Shown here: positions 34,498-42,178 of the stretch, one piece after another
How the letters are laid out: every line of letters starts with the position of its first letter
Position numbering within the stretch: position 1 is the stretch's first letter
Assembly (NCBI RefSeq): GCF_018131005.1
Contig: NZ_JAFCJK010000010.1
Location: 186,001-250,000 of the forward strand
Reading direction: 5' to 3'
DNA length: 64,000 bases
Source of the DNA: Bradyrhizobium lablabi
GTDB taxonomy: Bacteria; Pseudomonadota; Alphaproteobacteria; Rhizobiales; Xanthobacteraceae
Program-made: the position numbers and the translations under genes
The notes under the pieces: generated by a model
The model's input: only the letters and a program-made list of their open reading frames with translations
Databases searched by the model: none
What the model was told of the DNA's origin: nothing

Positions 34498-35361
34498 ATG
34501 GGATCAAGAGCAAGAGGCGGTATCATCGACGGCGCGGGGCTCCTTCTCGTCGTGCTGATGTCGCAGTCATCGGCGGCGGCACAGGATCCAAAGCAGAAGA
34601 ACAGCTACGTCCAGAACATCGAGTTGTGCAACGGCTCGGCTCACACCTCGATTGAAGCCCGGATTGAAGGGTGCACGGAACTCATCGGCGCGGGCCGGGA
34701 CAGCGCGGCCGCGTTGCCTATCGCCTACAACAATCGCGGCAATGCCTATACCGCAAAGGGGGACTACGACCGCGCCATCCAGGATTTCGATCAATCGATC
34801 AAACTCAATCGCACCTACACCAAGGCCTTCAACAACCGCGGTGTGGCCTATTTGAGGAAGGGCGAATACGATATCGCGATTGAAGCCTTCGATGAGGCGA
34901 TCAGGCTCGATTCCAAATACAGTGGAGCCTTCGCCAACCGGGCCGAAGCCCACCTGAAAAAGAACGAGTTCGATCGCGCGGCGCGGGATTATGACGAGGC
35001 AATTCGTCTTGATCCCAACCTGGAAGCCGCGTGGAACGGACGCTGCTGGACCCGCGCCATCCTCGGCGCGCTGCAGGCGGCGCTGGACGACTGCAACAAG
35101 GCGCTTCAGTCGACTTCGAACAGCGCCGCCGCCTATGATTCGCGTGGGCTGGTCTATTTGAAGCTCGGCCAGCTCGGCGCGGCCATCAATGATTATAGTT
35201 CCGCGCTGCGTTTCGATCCCAGCCTGGCGAGCGCGCTCTATGGGCGCGGGCTGGCCAAGCGCAAGACGGGCGATGAAGCCGGCGGCGACACCGATATCTC
35301 GGCGGCAAGGAGAATTCAGGCCGGGATCGGTGACGACTTCACGCGATATGGCGTGCGGTAG
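34498..35361 (+). CDS. Exported TPR protein
   Basis: 287 residues: a signal peptide (GAGLLLVVLMSQSSAAAQ), then about six TPR units with canonical spacing (YNNRGNAYTAKGDYDRAIQD, FNNRGVAYLRKGEYDIAIEA, FANRAEAHLKKNEFDRAARD, YDSRGLVYLKLGQLGAAIND). Probably a periplasmic protein-protein interaction module. It follows the FecR gene in the same direction with 86 bp between, so cotranscription is possible. Translation may be controlled by the upstream hairpin. Confidence 0.83.
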   Translation: MGSRARGGIIDGAGLLLVVLMSQSSAAAQDPKQKNSYVQNIELCNGSAHTSIEARIEGCTELIGAGRDSAAALPIAYNNRGNAYTAKGDYDRAIQDFDQSIKLNRTYTKAFNNRGVAYLRKGEYDIAIEAFDEAIRLDSKYSGAFANRAEAHLKKNEFDRAARDYDEAIRLDPNLEAAWNGRCWTRAILGALQAALDDCNKALQSTSNSAAAYDSRGLVYLKLGQLGAAINDYSSALRFDPSLASALYGRGLAKRKTGDEAGGDTDISAARRIQAGIGDDFTRYGVR

Positions 35362-35831
35362 AGGCGGATCGACGTCGATGTTGGGCGTCTGAAAGGCGAG
35401 CGCGACATCACCCCTCCGGCACCCCGCCGCTCGCATGCCCTCGCCGCGCGCTCGACCCCCGCAAGATAGGCCGGATGGTCGCGTGACCGAGCCACCGCGC
35501 TGGCGGCAATGCTCCGCGGTCTTGCCCGCGCCCCTCCACCTGCCGCCACGTCGGCGCAAATTCGCATGCCTCTTGCCAAAGCATTCCGCCCGTGATCAAC
35601 TTAAGGTCGTAGTCATCAATCGATATCACTATCGGCCCCGGCTTTGGTCGGGGCCTTTTGCAGCCGTGGCTATTGCACTCGCCAAGCCGGCGGCCCGCCG
35701 TTTCATGAGACAACGTCATGCCTGGCGAAGATATTTTCCCTCGCAAGTTGACCGACACGGGAGCGTCACGGAGCTGCGCGGTGTAGCGCCGGTGCCGCCG
35801 AAAGCACCGGTCATTTCAATGGGAGGGGCCC
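35362..35831. other. Intergenic region between TPR and PLD genes
   Basis: No gene supported in 470 bp. It contains a terminator-like hairpin at 35634-35659. A GGGAGGGG ribosome-binding site for the next gene lies at the right end. Short open frames on both strands lack family features. Confidence 0.6.
35634..35659 (+). terminator. Rho-independent terminator candidate
   Basis: GGCCCCG and CGGGGCC arms enclose an 8-base loop and are followed by TTTT on the plus strand. It probably ends the FecR-TPR transcript. Confidence 0.55.
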
Positions 35832-37496
35832 ATGCGTCGTCGTGTCGAAGGACTTGTCACCGTCAACGCGATCGCCGGGACTCACGTTGTATTCCTGGCC
35901 ATGGACATGGACAGGAAGGATGCCACCGGCCTGATGGGATTCGCCATTCAGCGCGAGGACAAGATCGAAAAGGAAGTCACCTGGCTACGCGGCAACAAGT
36001 CGTTCAATATCGCGCGGAAGGGCACGGCGCTCAACGACTACAGCAGCCTCGACAATCCATTTCAGGCCTTCCAATGGGCCGACTACACGGCGAAGCCGGA
36101 CTACAATTACGAGTACACGGTGTATCCGATGTTCGGCAAACCCGGCAAACTCACGCAGGGTAAAGGCACCACGGTCGCGGTGAAGACGGAGACGCCGGAA
36201 GGCAAACCGCACTCGGTTTACTTCAACCGTGCGGCGATTTCCTCGCAGGCCTATGTCAAGCGGTTCGGCCTGGTCGATCCGCTGAAAGTCGGTCAGGAGG
36301 CGCTCGACTGGTTGACGCGCGAACTGCTGCCCGGCCTCCTCGCCTTCATCGAACGGGCGAAGGATTCGAGCTTCTCGTTGCATGCCGCGATCTACGAGGC
36401 GCACCTGGACGAGCCGCTCAAGGCGCTTTCCGACGCGCGCAAGCGCAAGGCCAAGGTCCACCTGATCTACGGGGCCAAGCCCGCAGATGACATCACCAAG
36501 CTGAACACCAAGGCGATCAGGGATGCGAACCTCAAGGGCATCGCGATTCCGCGCAAGAAGGCGAAGCTCGCGCACAACAAATTCATCGTGCTGTCGCGCA
36601 ACGACAAGCCGATCGCCGTCTGGACCGGCTCGACCAATTGGTCGACCAACGCGGTGTACGGTCAACTCAATGTTGGCCATGTCGTCGAGGATGCGGACCT
36701 CGCCAAGCAGTTCCTCGCCTACTGGACCGAGTTGAAGGACGACCCGGACGCCGACAGCGAGAAGGAATGGATCGACCAGAACAATCCCATCGATCCGGAC
36801 AAGCCGGCCAAGGATGGGGAATACCTGTTCTCTCCCCACAGCGGAAGAATACCGTTCGACTGGCTGATCTCGATCGCCAATACGGCGAAGGCCGGGCTGT
36901 TCATGACTTTCCCGTTCGGCATCGTCAAGGATTTCCGCGCCGAGGTTTACGACAAGAACGACGACATCCTGCGCTACGCGATGCTCGAAATGTACGTCAA
37001 CGGCGGCAACGCGAAGAGCCGCAAGGAAGCGACCGACGACACGATCCGGATCCGAAGGTTTCCCAACGTCGGGATGGCGCTCGGCTCCTACATCAAAGTC
37101 CCCACGATCGACGGCTGGATCAAGGAGCGCGGCGGCATCGGCACCCATGTCAACTGGGTGCACACCAAATTCATGCTGGTCGATCCTCTCGGCGACGCGC
37201 CGATCGTCGTCACCGGCTCCGCCAACTGGAGTCTTTCCAGCATCAACGTCAACGACGAGAACCTCGTGGTGATCAAGGGCAGCAAGCGCGTGGCCGACAT
37301 TTATTTCGGCGAATTCATGCGCATCTTCGCCCATTACCGCTTCCGCGAGGCGATAGCGATTCACCTGGAAAAGCACGGCTCGCTCGACGACTGGACGCCG
37401 CAGGACCTGTTTGACACGCCCGGCAAGTGGGTGCCCCAGCACTACAAGAAGGGAAGCGAGTACGCGCTGCGGCGGCTCTATTTCGCCGGCGCCTGA
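35832..37496 (+). CDS. Phospholipase-D-like protein
   Basis: 554 residues with two PLD-type active-site blocks: LAHNKFIVLSRN...GSTNWS (near 247) and VHTKFMLVDP...GSANWS (near 440). Each has the His, Lys and downstream Gly-Ser-x-Asn, but the Asp expected after the first HxK is replaced (SRND context). The N-terminal 150 residues form a separate domain. No signal peptide. The GGGAGGGG ribosome-binding site is strong. It could be a phospholipase, nuclease or phosphatidyltransferase; PLD-like enzymes also occur in effector and defence systems. Remnants of a second copy of its 3' end lie at 38259-38294. Confidence 0.82.
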   Translation: MRRRVEGLVTVNAIAGTHVVFLAMDMDRKDATGLMGFAIQREDKIEKEVTWLRGNKSFNIARKGTALNDYSSLDNPFQAFQWADYTAKPDYNYEYTVYPMFGKPGKLTQGKGTTVAVKTETPEGKPHSVYFNRAAISSQAYVKRFGLVDPLKVGQEALDWLTRELLPGLLAFIERAKDSSFSLHAAIYEAHLDEPLKALSDARKRKAKVHLIYGAKPADDITKLNTKAIRDANLKGIAIPRKKAKLAHNKFIVLSRNDKPIAVWTGSTNWSTNAVYGQLNVGHVVEDADLAKQFLAYWTELKDDPDADSEKEWIDQNNPIDPDKPAKDGEYLFSPHSGRIPFDWLISIANTAKAGLFMTFPFGIVKDFRAEVYDKNDDILRYAMLEMYVNGGNAKSRKEATDDTIRIRRFPNVGMALGSYIKVPTIDGWIKERGGIGTHVNWVHTKFMLVDPLGDAPIVVTGSANWSLSSINVNDENLVVIKGSKRVADIYFGEFMRIFAHYRFREAIAIHLEKHGSLDDWTPQDLFDTPGKWVPQHYKKGSEYALRRLYFAGA

Positions 37497-37841
37497 CGCA
37501 GCAGTTTGGCAGCCACGTTGACGACTTCACGCGGCACCTCTTCACGGCGCGAACAAATCCGCACCTCCGTTGGTGAGCTGCTGCTCGATGCGGAGCTGGG
37601 TGGCCAGAATTCCTCCGTTGCTTCGACCTAGGAAAAGCGCGCTGCCCCTGCAACTAAAGGCGTAAGCGCGTGCCGGAGAAGCCGTAGTCATCCGGAATCC
37701 ACAAAAACGAAAAATGCATGCAAGAAAAGGCGGCCCGCAAGGCGGGATCGCTGAAAGCGATCTGTTTTTTTTACTCACCATCAAACTGTTTATTGGCGTC
37801 ACCGCGCATGTGCGGGCCGCCAAATAGAGGATTGCGGAATA
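37497..37841. other. Spacer after the PLD gene
   Basis: No supported gene in 345 bp. The part near 37760 has a T-run (CTGTTTTTTTTACTC) without a clear preceding hairpin, a weak terminator candidate. Confidence 0.45.
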
Positions 37842-38099
37842 ATGATCGAACGATTGCGCTGCGACCGCGCATGGGTCGTTGAACTGCTGCGGCGATTGGG
37901 GGAAACGGAGCAGGAGATCGCCGCATCGCGACGCGCCTGCCACAAGGCGCGGCAAGAGCTGCGAGCCGAGGTCTGGCGCGTGGTCGAGCGTGCGAGGGCG
38001 AACGACAACAGCGACCTGCGGCACGCCGCACTCCGCGTCATCGAATCGACCCTGCGCGGGGGCGCGCCCGATCCCGCCGATCTCGAGTACATCAATTGA
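37842..38099 (+). CDS. Small hypothetical protein
   Basis: 85 residues, strongly charged (Arg/Glu rich) and predicted helical: WVVELLRRLGETEQEIAASR, ending DLEYIN. GAGGATTGCGGAATA precedes the ATG. There is no family I recognise. Composition is compatible with a real coding frame, but it lies between the PLD gene and gene remnants, so it may be cargo of the same duplicated segment. Confidence 0.45.
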   Translation: MIERLRCDRAWVVELLRRLGETEQEIAASRRACHKARQELRAEVWRVVERARANDNSDLRHAALRVIESTLRGGAPDPADLEYIN

Positions 38100-38126
38100 C
38101 AGGAAAACCGCGTGCCGCCTGCATCG

Positions 38127-38231
38127 TCACCAGACGCAGGCGGGCTCGGTGATGAACTTGACGCACGCCGCCACATATTGGCTGTAGGCGTTGCTGACCT
38201 CCTTGGTCTGCTCGACGATGTCCTCGCCCAT
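38127..38231 (-). pseudogene. Tail of a lost gene
   Basis: A leftward open stretch has coding-like composition: QLVSSAAASSTTMGEDIVEQ continuing with TKEVSNAYSQYVAACVKF and ending ACVW. It stays open upstream only to about 38277, where it runs into the remnant of a PLD gene end on the other strand. It looks like the 3' end of a gene truncated by rearrangement. A genuine 34-residue peptide starting at 38231 is less likely. Confidence 0.4.
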
Positions 38232-38258
38232 CGTGGTGGATGAGGCGGCAGCCGACGA

Positions 38259-38294
38259 TACGAGCTGCGGCGGGTCTATTTCGCCGGCGCGTGA
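38259..38294 (+). pseudogene. Remnant of a second PLD-like gene 3' end
   Basis: The codons for YELRRVYFAGA plus stop, followed by CGCAGCA, nearly duplicate the true end of the PLD gene at 37461-37496 (YALRRLYFAGA plus stop and CGCAGCA). The nucleotide match is about 40 bp with a few changes. The body of the second copy is gone. Confidence 0.6.
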
Positions 38295-38344
38295 CGCAGC
38301 ACATCAGAGTCAGTCGAAGCGCGCAGCCTCCCTCGTCGAAAGTC

Positions 38345-38866
38345 GGATCACTGATTTGCCCGACGCGGCAAGCCTTCGCCTGAAAAATATACTGCTTCGC
38401 GTTTGACCCAAATCAGTTGTTCAATCGCGCCCATCTCACCCGATCGAGGGGCGCTTCGCGATCGTCACGGGCGTTGGGTCGAGATGCGGTGGACGCTTGA
38501 GCGTGTGACTGACGAGCATGCGCGAAGCGGACGGCGAAGTCGTGTGGTTCCGACGCCCCGATGCAGGTGTCAAGCCGGCGAGAAGCAAGCTTCTCACTGG
38601 CGACGGTGACAACAAAGCTGGTCTCACCGAGAAGAGCACGAAGGACACCGTAAAACCATCGCGCAGGGAAAGCCGGGCTGTTTCCGGTTACACCTGTGGT
38701 CCTACCCCGGTGCTTCTTGTTGCACCGGGCCCATGGGTGCAATCGGCACCCGGCTTTCCCTGCGCCCTCACTTCCTCATGAGGGCGAAACGAGATGCAAA
38801 GCTCGGACGCATCGCGCCGCGAGAGCGCGAACGTATGTCTGAACCGCTGTTTGACAGGTGAATTGG
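38345..38866 (+). repeat. Long repeat C, copy 1
   Basis: About 520 bp matching 56898-57425 in inverted orientation. Shared landmarks include TGATTTGCCCG, AAATCAGTTGTTCAAT, CGCAGGGAAAGCCGGG, the block GGTTACACCTGTGGTCCTAC, the return arm CCCGGCTTTCCCTGCG, and a terminal CGCTGTTTGACAG. The core is a large hairpin with 16-bp near-perfect arms. It lies just downstream of tRNA-Val. Confidence 0.8.
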
Positions 38867-39015
38867 GGTAATGTGTCTTGCCGAGCCGAAGCTTGTGCCC
38901 AGCGGGTCCGCCTTCACCCTTCCGCTCCGGCGCTGATGTCCGTGTTCGGTTTCACGGGGTTCGACCTGACGGTGTCGCCGTGACTGCACCACGCGTTGTC
39001 CCTCAGGGCGAAGCG

Positions 39016-39090
39016 TGGTGGGCGCGACAGGGATCGAACCTGTGACCCCTACCATGTCAAGGTAGTGCTCTCCCGCTGAGCTACGCGCCC
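39016..39090 (-). tRNA. tRNA-Val (anticodon GAC)
   Basis: Read leftward: acceptor GGGCGCG pairs with CGCGCCC, D arm GCTCAGCGGGAGAGC, anticodon stem CTACC/GGTAG with loop TTGACAT (anticodon GAC, valine), T arm ACAGGTTCGATCCCTGT, discriminator A and genome-encoded CCA. All stems close. It lies downstream of cpdR on the same strand. Confidence 0.97.
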
Positions 39091-39170
39091 GAATGTCGTA
39101 TTGGGTTGGGTCCCTATAACGGACCCCGGCGGGGCAGGCAAGGATGCAAAATGCGGGTTTGGCGTCCGAA

Positions 39171-39530
39171 TCAGGCCGCCAGCATCTTGTTCACTTCGCT
39201 GACCAACTCGCGCAGGTGAACCGGCTTCGCCAGCACCTTGGCGTTTTTCGGCGCCTCGGAATCGGAATTCAGGGCGACCGCGGCAAAGCCGGTGATGAAC
39301 ATGATCTTGATGTCGGGATCGAGTTCCGAAGCACGACGTGCGAGCTCGATGCCGTCCATCTCCGGCATCACGATGTCGGTGAGCAGCATCTCGAACGGCT
39401 CCTCGCGCAGGCGCTGGTAGGCCGACATGCCGTTGTCGTGCGGCGAGACTTTGAAACCCGCGTTTTCCAGCGCCTTGACCAGAAAGCGGCGCATATCGTT
39501 GTCGTCTTCGGCGAGGAGAATCTTCGGCAT
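39171..39530 (-). CDS. cpdR: CpdR-type single-domain response regulator
   Basis: 119 residues, a lone receiver domain: the acidic pair in LLAEDDNDMRR, phosphoacceptor Asp52 (LLTDIVMPEMDG) and Lys102 (LAKPVHL). Length, sequence and neighbourhood fit CpdR, which in alphaproteobacteria is phosphorylated through the CckA-ChpT relay. Unphosphorylated, it directs ClpXP to degrade cell-cycle proteins. The ATG at 39530 begins MPKILLAEDD; a longer in-frame start would add a non-conserved extension. Confidence 0.9.
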   Translation of the reverse strand: MPKILLAEDDNDMRRFLVKALENAGFKVSPHDNGMSAYQRLREEPFEMLLTDIVMPEMDGIELARRASELDPDIKIMFITGFAAVALNSDSEAPKNAKVLAKPVHLRELVSEVNKMLAA

Positions 39531-39832
39531 GGCAGGAATCGTCGAATCCGGCTGGAGGATCATTCGGAACACTAAGCCCGACAGACGGTAAATTTCGGGT
39601 GAAAGTTGGTTCCACCGTCGGCGGCAAGCGTGGCCGATTTGTGGAGCAGGCCACCCCGGCAAATCAATTTGCGCGCCTTTTCTGTTCTTAAGACGCGTTC
39701 CAGCGCTGCGCTCGCTCTTTTCACTTGGCAGAATGGCCGCGATTACCGACAATGTGGGCCCATAAACCACCGCATTTCCGGCAGAATCAGTTTTTCCTGG
39801 ATACGGCGGACGCAAGGGACGGCGCCAAGTGA

Positions 39833-40720
39833 ATGACCCAGTTTGATGGCGAGTTGTCGCCTCCGTTCGAGATCGTTGAGCCGCAGACCTGGCGGGCGCC
39901 GATCATCTTCAATTCGCCCCATTCGGGCTCGGTCTATCCACCCGAGTTTCTAAACGCCTCCCGGATCGACCTGGCTGGGCTGCGCCGCTCGGAAGATTCG
40001 TTCATGGACGAGCTGATCGAAGGCCTCGGCGACCGCGGCTTCCCGACCGTGAGGGTCAATTTTCCGCGCTCCTATGTTGACGTGAATCGAGAGCCCTATG
40101 AGCTCGATCCGCGCATGTTCACCGGACGGCTGCCAAGCTTTGCCAATACGCGCTCGATGCGGGTGGCAGGCGGTCTCGGCACCATTCCGCGCGTGGTTGG
40201 CGACGGCCAGGAAATCTATCGCGAGCGGCTCGATGTCGATGAAGCGCTGAGCCGGATCGAGGCGCTCTACAAGCCCTATCACCGCGCACTGCGGCGGCTG
40301 ATCAACAAGGCGCACCAGGCGTTCGGCACGGTGATCGTGGTCGACTGCCATTCGATGCCCTCGGTCGGCGTCTCGCGCGACGAGCCGCGCCGCCCCGACG
40401 TCGTGATTGGCGACCGCTACGGCACGAGCTGCGCGCCGCGCCTTCCCGATCTCGTCGAGGAGATCATGGGCTCGCTCGGCTATTCGATCGGCCGCAACAA
40501 GCCCTATGCCGGCGGCTTCATCACCGAGCACTACGGCAACCCGGCGAGCGGTCTGCATACCGTCCAGATCGAGCTCAACCGCGCGGTCTACATGGACGAG
40601 CGGCGGCGCGTGCGCGGGCCCCGCTTTGCGCAAGTGACCGCCGATTTCACAACACTGGCCGAGGCGCTCGCCAAGATGCCGCTCGGCGATCTCGGACCGT
40701 TCCAGGCCGCGGCGGAATAA
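39833..40720 (+). CDS. N-formylglutamate amidohydrolase family protein
   Basis: 295 residues matching the N-formylglutamate amidohydrolase (HutG-type) family: IIFNSPHSGSVYP near the N-terminus, RSYVDVNREPYELDPRMF, VIVVDCHSMPS and TVQIELNRAVYMDE. The His/Asp residues form the zinc site. In histidine degradation the enzyme releases formate and glutamate, but no other hut genes are near. It is divergent from cpdR, an order I associate with Bradyrhizobium. Confidence 0.87.
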   Translation: MTQFDGELSPPFEIVEPQTWRAPIIFNSPHSGSVYPPEFLNASRIDLAGLRRSEDSFMDELIEGLGDRGFPTVRVNFPRSYVDVNREPYELDPRMFTGRLPSFANTRSMRVAGGLGTIPRVVGDGQEIYRERLDVDEALSRIEALYKPYHRALRRLINKAHQAFGTVIVVDCHSMPSVGVSRDEPRRPDVVIGDRYGTSCAPRLPDLVEEIMGSLGYSIGRNKPYAGGFITEHYGNPASGLHTVQIELNRAVYMDERRRVRGPRFAQVTADFTTLAEALAKMPLGDLGPFQAAAE

Positions 40721-40834
40721 GCGACGAACGAGAGCCGGCTCTTCAGATCGACCGCCCTATCTGCGCTTGGCGCGCAGCGAATGATTCCTGGTTCACTCCG
40801 ACGCTGCCGATGTGAAGAGTGGATTCATCCTACC

Positions 40835-40928
40835 CGAAAGAAAAAAGGGCCGCTTGAATGAACAAGCGGCCCAAGTCTAGGGAGGAAACGCCCAAGGAGG
40901 GCAGCGATAGCGCGAGGCGCTACCGCAC
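40835..40928 (-). ncRNA. Candidate anti-Shine-Dalgarno small RNA
   Basis: Read leftward, three hairpins follow in order: TAGCGC-CTC-GCGCTA (40922-40908); GCCC-TCCTT-GGGC with a Shine-Dalgarno-complementary loop (about 40902-40890); then a single-stranded TTTCCTCCC; then a strong terminator with arms GGGCCGCTTG and CAAGCGGCCC (40872-40847) followed by TTTTTTCTTTC. A weak promoter, TTGCGT (40963-40958) and CATATT (40940-40935) 17 bp apart, would start it near 40928. The layout resembles alphaproteobacterial sRNAs carrying exposed CCUCC motifs. Confidence 0.6.
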
Positions 40929-41237
40929 CGCAACAATATGCGACCGCGACGCACAAAACGCAAGAGTTTTCGAAACATTGCCCGCGCAAAATTCGCTCGG
41001 CAGGCGGATCAGCAACAGCTCGTCAAATTCAATCTTTATCGTGTAAAATCAATCATTTAACAGATCATTCGCGCTGCAAGTGCCGTCCAATGCATAGCTT
41101 GTATACCAGGAACTGGCAACTTCGTGATCGCACGGGAGTGGCCGAGGCGAGCGGAAGTCGAGCCGATTCGAAAGCCGGGAAATTCGTCATCAGGGCGGGA
41201 TAATGCTCGGTTAGCGATGCGCGTCTCCACAGATTGA

Positions 41238-41345
41238 GCTAGAGCATTATCGGTTCTGATTGAATCAGAACCGAAGCTCTAGATTCTTGTTTTGACGCGT
41301 TTTCCTTGCGCGAACCGGCGTCCCCTTCGCCCGAAAACGCTATAG
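41238..41345 (+). repeat. Family A palindromic repeat, most complete copy
   Basis: It contains a 23-bp perfect palindrome (41251-41273, arms CGGTTCTGATT), AGAGC/GCTCT flanks, then TTGTTTTGACGCGTTTTCC, GCGCGAACCGGCGTCC and the end CCGAAAACGCTATAGG. It is used here as the reference for copies at 369-470, 13153-13220 and 15950-16036. It ends about 50 bp before the hisN start. Confidence 0.85.
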
Positions 41346-41396
41346 GCAAGTGCGCTTCCGATTTCCATCTTGCCCTGCGCTATCGAAGGATCTGCC

Positions 41397-42176
41397 GTGA
41401 CGGTCATCGACTTTACCGCCTTCATCGGCCGCCTTGCGACCGTATCCGGCGAAACCATCCTGCCGTTCTTCCGGACCTCGCTTTCCGTCGACAACAAGAG
41501 CGCCAGCGATTTCGATCCCGTGACCGAGGCCGACCGCGCCGCAGAAGCCGTGATGCGGCGACTGATCAAGGCCAGTTTCCCCCAGCACGGTATCGTCGGC
41601 GAGGAATTCGGCAATGAGCGTGAGGACGCCGACTATGTCTGGGTGCTCGATCCGATCGACGGCACCAAATCCTTCATCGCCGGTTTCCCGATCTGGGGCA
41701 CCCTCATCGCGCTGCTGCACAAAGGCATGCCGGTGTTCGGCATGATGCACCAGCCCTATATCGGCGAGCGCTTCTCCGGCGACAACGGCTCTGCGAATTA
41801 TTCCGGTCCATCCGGCGAGCGACGGCTTACGGTACGGCGCTGCGCCTCGTTGAAGGAGGCGACCGCCTACACCACGAGCCCGCTGTTGATGAACCAGGAC
41901 GACCGCGCCTGCTTCAGCCGCATCGAAAACATCGCGCGGCTGACGCGCTATGGCGGCGACTGCTATTCCTACTGCATGCTGGCCGCCGGCCATCTCGACC
42001 TCGTGGTCGAGACTGAGCTGAAACCTTACGACATCGCCGGCCTGATCCCGATCGTCACCGGCGCCGGCGGCATTGTCACCACCTGGGACGGCAGGCCGGC
42101 GCAAGGCGGCGGCCGCATCATCGCCGCCGGCGACCCCCGGGTGCACGCAGCGGCGATGGAACTGCTCAACGCCTGA
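41397..42176 (+). CDS. hisN: Histidinol-phosphatase, inositol monophosphatase family
   Basis: 259 residues of the IMPase superfamily: DPVTEADRAAE, GEEFGNE, the metal motif VLDPIDGTKSFIAG, and the C-terminal ELKPYDIAGLIPIVTGAGG. In rhizobia such proteins are typically HisN, dephosphorylating histidinol phosphate in histidine synthesis. The start is GTG at 41397 (VTVIDFTAF), with GAAGGA six bases upstream; a longer TTG start would enter the intergenic repeat. Another IMPase-type phosphatase role cannot be excluded. Confidence 0.82.
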   Translation: MTVIDFTAFIGRLATVSGETILPFFRTSLSVDNKSASDFDPVTEADRAAEAVMRRLIKASFPQHGIVGEEFGNEREDADYVWVLDPIDGTKSFIAGFPIWGTLIALLHKGMPVFGMMHQPYIGERFSGDNGSANYSGPSGERRLTVRRCASLKEATAYTTSPLLMNQDDRACFSRIENIARLTRYGGDCYSYCMLAAGHLDLVVETELKPYDIAGLIPIVTGAGGIVTTWDGRPAQGGGRIIAAGDPRVHAAAMELLNA

Positions 42177-42178
42177 GT

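Larger units (their letters stand above)
38100..39015. other. Remnant- and repeat-filled stretch beside tRNA-Val
   Basis: Roughly 900 bp with no intact gene. It holds two truncated gene tails (38127-38231 minus, 38259-38294 plus), long repeat C (38345-38866) and about 150 bp of unassigned sequence before the tRNA. Frames inside repeat C are judged non-coding. Confidence 0.7.
40721..41396. other. Intergenic region with small RNA candidate and repeat
   Basis: About 676 bp without a protein gene. It contains the leftward small RNA candidate at 40835-40928, an AT-rich stretch near 41030-41060 and a full family A repeat at 41238-41345. A 62-codon rightward frame at 40858-41046 overlaps the RNA structure and is not believed to be coding. 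Confidence 0.65.

Noticed and set aside
28934..37496. FecR, TPR and PLD genes as a defence or toxin-delivery system
   Set aside because: The cytoplasmic PLD-like protein might suggest an effector, but no immunity gene, nucleotide cyclase sensor or secretion component is linked, and a terminator separates it from the TPR gene.
38413..38742. Leftward 109-codon frame in long repeat C
   Set aside because: The shared frame with the other copy follows from conservation of the hairpin core; the flanks diverge and the start differs. It is kept only as a remark under the repeat.
39016..39090. tRNA-Val as an attachment site of an integrated island
   Set aside because: The flank is rich in remnants and repeats, but no integrase gene and no duplicate of the tRNA 3' end was found in the window.
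40858..41046. Small rightward protein of 62 residues
   Set aside because: It begins inside the terminator stem of the leftward RNA candidate, has no ribosome-binding site and biased low-complexity sequence.
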